A stretch of 26,476 nucleotides of DNA from Ichthyophonus hoferi (lineage: Eukaryota > Opisthokonta > Ichthyosporea > Ichthyophonida > Ichthyophonidae), in contig NAOQ01000137.1 in assembly GCA_002751075.1 (NCBI GenBank), forward strand, positions 111,133 to 137,608. The letters are read 5' to 3'. Positions 18,901 through 26,476 of the stretch are shown piece after piece. The notes beneath the pieces were generated by a model, which was not told the DNA's origin, searched no databases, and saw only the letters and a program-made list of their open reading frames with translations. The translations under genes were made by a program, and so were the position numbers. Positions within the stretch are counted from its first letter, which is position 1. Every line of letters begins with the position of its first letter.

Positions 18901-21900
18901 GAAGGTCGGCTAGTGACTCGGAGAGAGGGATGGTTCTGGCTGTAGTCCCATCCGAGTAGATACTATCTACCTCTCTATCAGTGGTGGTATCGCTGGCTAT
19001 CACGGTTCGGATGGAGGTGTGTGTAGACCCCATACTACCAAGTAGGATAGTGTAGCGTAGGTTAGAGTAGGATAGGGTAGGAGAGAGTAGGAAGGTATAT
19101 GGACAGGGGAATAGGATACCAACGTGTAGTGTATATAATATTTGTAGTGTAGTATATATAGTATATGTAGTGTTATTGGGTAGGTAGGACTTTGGCTATT
19201 AACCGTGATAGGCCAAATATCACGGGGTATTAATGGAAAGGAGAGGGTTAAGAGACCAATGGGTAAACACCATTTTATGGCATGGTTGAGCAATTACATG
19301 GTCTAAAGTTTTAACTATTGATTTCTAATGGCCGGTAACATGATAGCAGTGGTGTCAGTGAATGATCTATACCCAATAACGTGATTGCAATGATAGTATA
19401 AACCAGATAAATTCCACAATTTCATGTAACCAATGGAACGTACAAACGGGTCAAGATAAAAATCATCACTACAATATTACATAGCAACAACCAATCATAA
19501 CTAAGGTAATCCCTTAAAGACCTCCACTCATAACTATAAACTCGAATAGGAACACCAATAGATAACTGGCTTAACCCGACCCGTATTACCTTATACATAG
19601 TAATATATTAACTTACCCTGTTAAAATCATATATTCACATGGCCCTATATTACAATTAGCAGTACTAAACCACCTTCAGTCAACAACATAAAACACAAAC
19701 CAGAATATTTCACAGTATATATATGTACGTGATTATCATTTAATAAGGTCTGCAAATAAAAGTGCTAAAGAAATTATTGCCCTTTTAGTTTATTCCCTAC
19801 GACCAATAATTAGCACTCGGCTTTAGTATCGTTGAATAAATGGTAACACATTGGTAGGTATTTATATATATATATAACGCAGTAATAATAATGGGATGCA
19901 CTATGGTAGATACTGTGGCAATGACATTAAAATATAAAAAAATATAAAATGGCTTTCATTGGTAGATATTTATATTTTTTTAAAAAAAGTTTTAAAATAA
20001 ATCAATGAAGAAAATAAATCCACCTACGTTGTTCTATTGGTGGGCTCTAATTGGTTCAATAAAAAGGCAGTAAGCAGAGGTGTCTCATTGGTTGGTGAAA
20101 GGCCAGGGGTGGAACGGCGAACGTGGTGGGCCCCACTACATAGTGTATAACAGTAAGCATGATAGTATGTAGGTATGTATGATAGTATAATAGCATGATA
20201 GTATAATAGTATGTATTTAAGTATGCATGATAGTATAAATGTATAATAATATGATAATATAATAGTATGTATGTACGTATGTATGATAGTATAATTAGTA
20301 TAATAGTATAATAGTAAGATAGTATAATAGCATAATAATATAATAATAGGATAGTATAATATACACTACAACCCAATCCGTGCAATATGCAATAATAACG
20401 TCCGCAGGCCAACATGCCACACTAACAACCAACGGCCTATATATACGTGCATATATAATATAATTAATATACCTTAATATGGAGTGGACCCGCCGCACCT
20501 CAGCAAACACTGGTCGACGAGTAGTAAAGGGGATGGGTCGCAAGCGATGGTCCGCTGTGAAGTGATTGGTTTAGGCTAAGCCAATAAACCACAACCAAAC
20601 AGTAACCATGGCAACGATTAAGTGGCCCCAATTAATCCTTTCAAACTGATAAATCCACCCGATTGGTGTCAGTATTACAATCTCCTGAAATCAACATCTA
20701 CATATGACTTGTTCTTTATTTATTACAATTAACATGACTTTAAAATTGAAAACTACCATTCAATTGTTAGAGTAGTCTAGTCTATTTAAAACCAAAAAAT
20801 TAGTATCACAAAATTTACCAAAAGTATAGAATACTAAGTCATTCATTAATCATTGGCTATCTATAAAATATAATAAATAATATTTAAATATTATTACTTA
20901 CTATTTACATACCAATAACAAACCATACCAGATAAGATAGGATAATTAGATTGGATAATGCAATATATATATATGTATATATCATAAAAACTATAGCCAA
21001 TTAAAATACATATAGTGCATTGGCCTACCTTTGGTAAAGGCGCCCTCATCTTTCTTACCACCTCCAAAGAAATACTTGGCATTGACACTAGGTGCTCCTA
21101 CAAAGATCTAGAGAGAAACCAATCAATTATTAAATTGTAACAGCAATACCAATCAATCACAAACCTGTAATACTAGTCATTCATAAATTAGTAACACCAA
21201 CCAATCATACCACGCACTGCAGTACTAATTAATAATATATTAATAGCAATACCCAATCATTATGTGGTCGCATCAACCAGTCATCCGTCAGAAATACTAG
21301 CCAATTGCTAGTCCGTAAAACGTTTATTTTAATACGTAAATAGTATTAAACACGTAACTAGATACCTAATTAGGAAATATAATTAGGCACATAACTAGCC
21401 ACCCAATTAGATGCACTCCATCACTCTACCGCCCAAGAGACACAAAGCTAAACTAAGTGACCTTATAAATAGCATTTAAATTTACATCTCCAACATCCAT
21501 TGGATAACATAAAATATATAAACACATCTACATACATATATACACACCTATAATTAGGCAACATATATTCACTCAACCACTATTAACCACAATTAAAAGG
21601 TTAATGATTCTTACCAAATCACAGCGAGCCAATACGTCCTTCCAATCTTTAGTTAGCAGCTGGTAAATGCCCTAAAAAGAAGCAGATTTAAATTTTAAAT
21701 TTTAGTTCGGATTGGATCTATACTGTGATCACCTTGGATTATTCAAGAACATTATATAAAACACTCATTCCTACAGACGATATATAAATAGATATAAATG
21801 TTTTAATTAATACCAATACTATTATTATTATTTGTATTATTTGTAGTACTATGTTTTTTATAACTATTCTTGCTATTAATAATAACTTAAACTCACCTAT

Positions 21901-24900
21901 TATATATATAATACACGTAACACGTCTACACACACATTATAATATTTGTATCTGTGCATTTCTTAAGTAGTTTCCTTGCTTGGTGGACCTTAGTATATAC
22001 TATCCGTCTATATAGCTTACTGGCATACTCTCCTTTATTTTTATTTTAAAGTGGAACATACTAACACAAAAGAATATATAAAGGCAAGTACGCATGTACG
22101 TGATCACATGTAGGTACAGGGTATACATATATACTTACATATATATACCTACATGCATATATACATACATACAAACATGCATACCAATTCTCTTCCTTCA
22201 CTCCCACCCCTCTCCCTACCTCAGCTAGCATTGTCTCATTATGTCTCCTAATGCTGGCTCCAGCACTCTTGGGTGCAGAGCCACCTGACGCACCGTCCTT
22301 CAATGATTGGATAGTCCCATTTTTCTTTCTCACTACATAGCGATGAATAGTTTTATGATGGGTTACCCTAGGTCCATCGAATATTGCTCCAGCAAAATGA
22401 CCGCCACTGATTGGTGTAGGTATGTGAGGGAGGGAGGGAAGGTGGGAGAGAGGGAGAGATAAAGGTATAAGTGTCTTGGTATTTGTATGATGATAATAAA
22501 TCACATGTTTATAAGAACATGAATATTGATGCATACATACATCTTTATACATATAAATATATATAGTGAATAGTAAAGTAACTATTATACACATATTTCT
22601 ACGTACTATTTATTTTATTGTGTCCATGTGTGACATCACTAATTGTCAAGTAAATGTATATAAATATATATATAAATATTGATGAAGGACAGACGGAGCA
22701 TACATACATACATAGGTGGATAAAGAATATAAATGTTAAACTATAAATGAAAATATTAAACGCGCGAGTAAGTATATCCAGATGGATAACGGATAACAGC
22801 AGAAAAGAATGTATAAAGGAATATGTAGACATAATAAAAGAGAAGAGACAGTGGAAAGTATAGAAATCTATTATAATATATAGACTAATAACCACATACA
22901 ATAGAACGTATACATGAATAGAGACATAATAAGAGGGAAGAGAGAGAGGGCAGTTACACAAGTATTATTCTATACCTGCACATGAATATTGCCCATTTTT
23001 GTTTTCTTGGTAGCTGTCTTAAACGGGTTAGGAAGTCACATTCATCGTGCTTGTTAGCCTGTGGAAAGAGATATGGATATGTATGTATGTATGTATGTAT
23101 GGAGGTGTGTGTGTCACTAAATAAATGTCTATATATACATAGATACGATATAGCTCACTAGACCACAATATAACTAATAGCCATATACAGCAAAAATAAA
23201 ATAATAATAATAGTACTGATTGGTAGATTATACAGGTTTATAAGTGTATATTTTTAATCAATTATCCATATGAGGGTATATTAATTAAATAATTGAAACA
23301 TTACCTCTGATTGGCTTAGAGTCATCAGCAAATGAATAATTCTAGAGATGTAATAGGACTATCACCGGAAGAAGTTATTTAATGCAATATAAAGTAAACT
23401 ATTATTGGATGGCCTTAGGCTTTCCTGTCTCATTGGACCTTTATAATGATATGAATGAATATTAATTAAAATGGCCAATAACACTCTAACTGTGGACTGT
23501 TAATAATATAACCAGGTCACAAATCATTTTCTCGCATGGCCTGTGACTCTATAATTAAACTCTTATTATATTATCCAATAAAAACTTCAGATAATTGACT
23601 CTCTCCATATATAGGATCTACTTCTCATTCATTAATTCATTCAAACTCCTATTAGATCACATAAAACCTCGGCATCCAATCACGTACACTCAAACATACA
23701 CACTCCAATCATTTAACTGCCAGGCACCAGTCTCTAGCCTAACCATCCAAATCCAATCATATCTCCTTCTTCTCTTCCATCCCGCCCATCAAGCAAACCT
23801 ACCTGCAAGACAACCCTCCATATATAGAAGGTATCGCCATCAGGGTTAGTAAACATAATCTTAGGTGACGTCACAGTGCGTGACGTAGGATCATCGCCCC
23901 CCGGGACAGGTACCACCCACTCATGTCCAATTGCTTTAGATTCAATGGCATGATCACTTAAATCGGAATCTGACCCGGAAATACTAGACAGATCTATGTG
24001 AGTATGTGATTAGATTAGTAGACCTATAATTATATGTGATTATATTAGTAGGTTAATAACTATATGTGATTAGATTATTTAAGTTTATAATTTTATGTGA
24101 TTAGATTGGTAGATTTATAATTATATGTGATTAGCTTAGTAGGTTTATAAATATATGTGATTGGATTAGTGGGTTTATAATTATATGTATATATCTACCT
24201 CTCTATTTCTATATATGAGAGGGATATAACTGATTGGCCTTAGCTAGGCAACATACCTTCCATCTGCTCCTCAAATTCCTCCTCAGTCATTATTTTCATT
24301 CCTGTAAAGTTAAGGATTGTCATTGGGAGGTTGAGAATAGATAGGAGTGCATAGGTATATCACTAAGCAGAGGGAAGGAGGGGAAATGGAAGGAGGGAGG
24401 GGAGAGAACTGAAAAACATATACGGAAAAAAAACCAAATTGAATAGAAGAGAAAAGGCTAATAAACTAAGAAAAGACAAAAAGGCAAATGCTTGCATGGG
24501 TGACTGATAGGAGTGGGATGGAAAAAGACTAATAGGCTAATAGGGCGGGAGAGAGAGGAAAGAGTAGGAAAGGAGGGAAGCCTATAAAACAATGATTGGT
24601 GTGAAATCACGCACTATATTGTTCTCTAACTATTAATAGGCCTAATAGATATACACCAATAACATGAAACACTGCCTGACTCCTAGCTAATAAAATATAA
24701 TATATGATATATATCCAATTACTACCTTTTGCTCTGGCTCTGACATTGGCCCTATGCCAGTCCAGCTTGAAGTGTTGCCTCTGTAACCATTGGATATAAG
24801 TCGGGTGATTGAAAGTAACATGTGAATGTTAAGGAAGATTAATATGAACCAAGGATCCACACATTGCATTTGTAGACGTACAGAACATACATCCACACAT

Positions 24901-25552
24901 TGCAATACAACATCTTTAATATCTTTCTCGTTCAACCTAGTCTTTGTCTAATTCTTTTTATTCATTATACTTGTCCATATAAATATATGCATATACATTA
25001 AATCTAATTCAGGCTGTTACACTCAATTCTTTTCTACATTCATATATTTATATGCACATGATAATGTGCAGATGTGTTTAAATACTTTCGTGTATGTTTA
25101 CAATTACCCTGCATCCTAATACAATTCCTGATGTAATATATGCAAGGTCTTATAATTGTTAACATCCCTAACAATAAATTAATCATGTAGATTAATAAAA
25201 ACTACCCCTAAAGGTTGCAGGGGTGGGGAGTGAGTAAGAATGAAAGAAGAAAAATGAATAGGAAAGAGAAACATGGCTGATAGACAGGATATACACAGGA
25301 TGAACATCCACCCACCTGGTCCTCTAGTAAATTGAACGATAAAGAACAGGATAGGCAAGTATAACCCTCCTCCAACCCTTCCAACCCCTTACTGCAAGTC
25401 ATCAAGGGTGACGGGGACCCTGAAAACTCTTGACTAACATCATCCATATTTCCAGTATCAGTACCGGAATTGGCCACTACACAGCCGTTAATCACTCTTT
25501 GTGGGAGTGAAAACACTGATAAGGTTTGGCTATGAGCCTGAACCGTCACCAT
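15904..25552 (-). CDS. ANKZF1: ANKZF1/Vms1 orthologue: ribosome quality-control peptidyl-tRNA hydrolase (15 exons, about 666 aa)
   Basis: ANKZF1/Vms1 releases stalled nascent chains from tRNA on 60S ribosomes and is also linked to mitochondrial stress and Cdc48/p97. Exons in transcript order: 25552-25316, 24780-24726, 24301-24257, 23993-23803, 23058-22976, 22406-22220, 21671-21615, 21107-21029, 20554-20473, 19034-18568, 18174-18098, 17665-17513, 17305-17234, 16684-16564, 15998-15904. They total 2,001 nt in one frame with GT-AG borders. Domains: C2H2 zinc finger (about 65-90), VLRF1 domain (about 175-338) with catalytic-type Q237, ankyrin repeats (about 391-412 and 455-489), a charged coiled coil (about 525-635) and a Cys-rich end. 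The block [12 protein letters not shown] is nearly identical to human ANKZF1. Human ANKZF1 has about 726 residues, so the length is close. The start has a fair context (ATCATCATGG). The C-terminus is the least certain part. Confidence 0.95.
16301..16530. repeat. TAGGG/TAGGA pentamer array in ANKZF1 intron 14
   Basis: About 230 bp of head-to-tail TAGGG, TAGGA and GAGAG-type pentamers on the + strand. Since ANKZF1 is read from the - strand, the pre-mRNA carries the C/U-rich complement (CCCTA, TCCTA). The left end has three GGGTA units in a row at 16302-16316. The frames running through it in Tyr-Pro-Ser/Thr-Leu are translations of this repeat and not genes. Confidence 0.92.
16564..18174 (-). 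other. ANKZF1 exons 11-14: conserved linker and coiled coil
   Basis: Exon 11 has [11 protein letters not shown], matching the human STRNEFRRFME segment just after the ankyrin repeats. Exon 12 begins with [10 protein letters not shown] (human PGPLTPEMEA) and runs into a Lys/Glu-rich helix continued by exon 13. Exon 14 has [14 protein letters not shown], essentially the human sequence, then a Gln/Lys-rich stretch ending in TPPP. In Vms1 this C-terminal helical region carries the p97/Cdc48-interacting (VIM) segment; the REKRALAAE block fits that role by family knowledge. Confidence 0.9.
18568..19034 (-). other. ANKZF1 exon 10: two ankyrin repeats split by an acidic insert
   Basis: The longest exon (467 nt) encodes residues 339-494. 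[20 protein letters not shown] is a first, partial ankyrin repeat. [20 protein letters not shown] followed by LMEVGADP is a complete second repeat. Between them lie about 40 residues rich in Glu, Gly and Lys, probably a flexible loop. The acceptor is TTGGTAG and the donor GTAGGTAGG. Upstream, the large intron 19035-20472 begins with a TAGGR-type repeat. Confidence 0.92.
19040..19100. repeat. TAGGR pentamer cluster in ANKZF1 intron 9
   Basis: Degenerate TAGGA, TAGGG and TAGAG units lie directly beside the acceptor of exon 10. In the transcript they form a pyrimidine-rich CCTAC tract, so the repeat may supply the polypyrimidine tract. Confidence 0.75.
20161..20361. repeat. GATAGTATAATAGTAT array in ANKZF1 intron 9
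   Basis: About 200 bp of GATAGTATAATAG and GTATGTAT units. Same AGTAT/ATAGT theme as the Piwi intron arrays but with more TGTATGTA admixture. Confidence 0.85.
20555..22219 (-). other. ANKZF1 introns 6-8 (around exons 7 and 8)
   Basis: Introns 20555-21028, 21108-21614 and 21672-22219. The middle one repeats loosely spaced ACCAATCA-like words (21119, 21149, 21201, 21253). The last carries TACATA-type runs near 22125-22175. No gene nested inside. Confidence 0.8.
22407..23802 (-). other. ANKZF1 introns 4 and 5 (around exon 5)
   Basis: Intron 5 (22407-22975) starts, on the plus coordinate, with a purine-rich GGGAGGGAGGG-type tract (22428-22458), the complement of a polypyrimidine tract. Intron 4 (23059-23802) is AT-rich with a GTAT run at 23078-23101. 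No nested gene seen. Confidence 0.8.
24004..24190. repeat. 30-bp minisatellite in ANKZF1 intron 3
   Basis: Six imperfect units begin with ATGTGATTA or close variants at 24004, 24034, 24064, 24095, 24125 and 24155, a period of 30-31 bp. The rest of the unit resembles GATTAGTAGGTTTATAATTAT. Units differ by several substitutions each, so the array is not recent. It lies just before exon 4 on the plus coordinate, within the 255-bp intron 24002-24256. Confidence 0.9.
24302..25315 (-). other. ANKZF1 introns 1 and 2 (around exon 2)
   Basis: Intron 2 (24302-24725) contains purine-rich blocks at 24367-24408 and 24540-24580. Intron 1 (24781-25315) is AT-rich, with a purine-rich tract at 25215-25272 that is read as C/T-rich in the transcript, near the donor of exon 1. 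No nested gene seen. Confidence 0.8.
24726..25552 (-). other. ANKZF1 exons 1-2: N-terminus and C2H2 zinc finger
   Basis: Exon 1 gives residues 1-79, mostly low-similarity sequence rich in Ser and Gly, ending in [16 protein letters not shown]. Exon 2 continues [14 protein letters not shown]. Together they form C-x2-C ... H-x5-H, the single zinc finger that Vms1/ANKZF1 proteins share with the 60S-binding fingers of related factors; the phrase HFKLDWHR is diagnostic. The donor after exon 1 is GTGGGT and the acceptor before exon 2 is GGTTACAG. Confidence 0.93.
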
Positions 25553-26476
25553 GATGATATTTTTTCCTTAGAACAGCCGTTAAACCTACGAAGTTATATA
25601 ATAAATCAGAATGTTACTTGTTTTGAATTACTAATGTTTACTATAGTTATCAGTGAACGAGGGAAAACTGGATTTTAATACAGAAAAGGGAATTCGCATG
25701 ACGTCATTTCTCATTATATAGGAGCAATAGGTGATTATATTTTAAATTATAATAAAATTACAATCAAGATTTAATGAGAACCTAAACATTATATTATCAA
25801 ATAATGTAATATGATAGTAAGATTTTGTTACAAGATCGTTAACTCAAAATAGAACAGTTCAAATTGATTTACCAATACATAGTTTCCAAGCACTTACATT
25901 AGTGAATTGGCTAAAGAACCGTTCAAATAAGTACTACATGGTAGTATAAGATTATCGAAATAGGATCACATTCCTAGGGGATCTGTTATCTTTCATGAAT
26001 TGTATTAGTCAGTAAGAATATCTATGAATGGTCTCGTCCCATTTAGATTATTGAACACAGCTCTATGAGTGTTAACTGAAAAGCAACACCTGTGGTAAAA
26101 CAAAGCATTAAAGGAAACAAAAATCAATAATAAGAAGCCGAGCTCATACAAATGCGGGAACACTAGTAAAAAAAATACACACCCGCTCACACGTACGCGG
26201 TATCAATAACAAAATACAAAGCTCTAGTAAATGCACACAAAACTACTTCGTATTTAAATATATATATATATCTAATAACCACATCGTTATTGTAATGTCT
26301 AATCCCCCACTGGCTCTTGTATATGATAATCAGTGTCCAGATCTCTCGCTCGTTCAGAACTCAGAGAACTGCTTATTAACATAGCGACGATAGTTACTAT
26401 TTTTATCGTAATATATCACCTCTTACTGATCGATCTCATTATGCAATTTCCACATTCGCACACAAGCGCATCAAAG
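25553..26476. other. ANKZF1 upstream region and presumed promoter
   Basis: This interval lies 5' of the ANKZF1 start codon. It is AT-rich, has no open frame resembling a gene, and contains a perfect CRE at 25699-25706 and a TA run at 26258-26271. The far right (about 26320-26400) is less AT-rich but shows no recognisable coding. A 5' UTR exon could lie here; none can be fixed from sequence alone. Confidence 0.5.
25699..25706. promoter_or_regulatory. Perfect palindromic CRE (TGACGTCA)
   Basis: An exact 8-bp ATF/CREB consensus lies 147 bp upstream of the ANKZF1 ATG, inside otherwise AT-rich DNA, a typical proximal-promoter distance. A second TGACGTCA (23866-23873) falls inside exon 4, where it is simply coding. 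The functional role is inference. Confidence 0.5.

Larger units (their letters stand above)
19035..20472 (-). other. ANKZF1 intron 9 (largest intron)
   Basis: About 1.4 kb between exons 9 and 10. It contains two pentamer arrays (19040-19100 and 20161-20361) and a dense scatter of CCAAT/ATTGG pentamers. No nested gene recognised. Confidence 0.85.
20473..24301 (-). other. ANKZF1 exons 3-9: VLRF1 release-factor-like catalytic domain
   Basis: Residues 98-339. Exon 4 begins with the acidic [14 protein letters not shown] stretch and ends in YIWRVVLQ. Exon 6 holds GGHFAGAIF, then the catalytic loop NGTIQ with Q237, matching the glutamine of the Vms1 family that substitutes for the GGQ glutamine of eRF1. 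It is followed by [12 protein letters not shown], a family signature. Exon 8 has YFFGGGK and exon 9 the block from LRPIPF through TRRPVF, both typical of the distal part of the domain. All landmarks are present, so the domain looks active; activity itself is inference. Confidence 0.94.

Noticed and set aside
20056-20415. Minus-strand frame of 119 codons, Tyr/Ile-rich
   Set aside because: Repeat translation in ANKZF1 intron 9.
22061-22961. Minus-strand frames of 177 and 120 codons
   Set aside because: Only 22220-22406 is a real exon (ANKZF1 exon 6); the rest is intron read-through.
1-26476. Transposon, viral or tRNA remnants
   Set aside because: I looked for reverse-transcriptase or transposase motifs, terminal repeats and tRNA-like cloverleaf arms and saw none I could support; a computed search was not possible.

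Overview
The window looks like intron-dense, AT-rich nuclear DNA from an early-branching animal. Two conserved animal genes are each split into many short exons (16-467 nt) by introns of roughly 80-1,440 bp, with GT-AG borders throughout. A demosponge would fit the compact, intron-rich, AT-rich character, but no species marker is visible, so that placement is inference. I see no rRNA, tRNA, CRISPR array, transposon or viral element.

Left half, + strand, about 113-13505: a Piwi-clade Argonaute. I assembled 25 exons that keep one reading frame and give a protein of about 899 residues. In order it has an arginine-glycine-rich N-terminus, an N domain, PAZ, MID and PIWI. The slicer tetrad appears complete (D638, E677, D709, H825), as do the MID 5'-phosphate-binding residues (Y570, K574, Q586, K615). 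The true 5' end may lie upstream of the window. A 16-nt microexon is needed to hold the frame between the PAZ-side and MID-side exons.

Middle, 13506-15903: the interval between the two convergent genes. It holds a candidate Piwi poly(A) signal, a degenerate TATAGTA repeat and some exon-like pieces that I cannot assign.

Right half, - strand, 25552 down to 15904: an ANKZF1/Vms1 orthologue, the peptidyl-tRNA hydrolase/endonuclease-like factor of ribosome-associated quality control. Fifteen exons join in frame into about 666 residues: a C2H2 zinc finger, a VLRF1 release-factor-like domain with its catalytic glutamine (Q237, in GTIQ), two ankyrin repeats, a basic/acidic coiled coil and a C-terminal Cys-rich motif. 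A perfect CRE (TGACGTCA) lies about 150 bp upstream of its ATG.

The two genes have unrelated jobs (piRNA silencing; clearing stalled nascent chains) and share only their convergent arrangement. The main unexplained signal is in the noncoding DNA. CCAAT/ATTGG pentamers are far denser than base composition predicts, occur in both orientations, and often sit within 5-30 nt of splice sites. Other oddities are a GC-rich palindrome cluster in an AT-rich Piwi intron, a recurring family of TAG-based pentamer arrays, and a 30-bp minisatellite.
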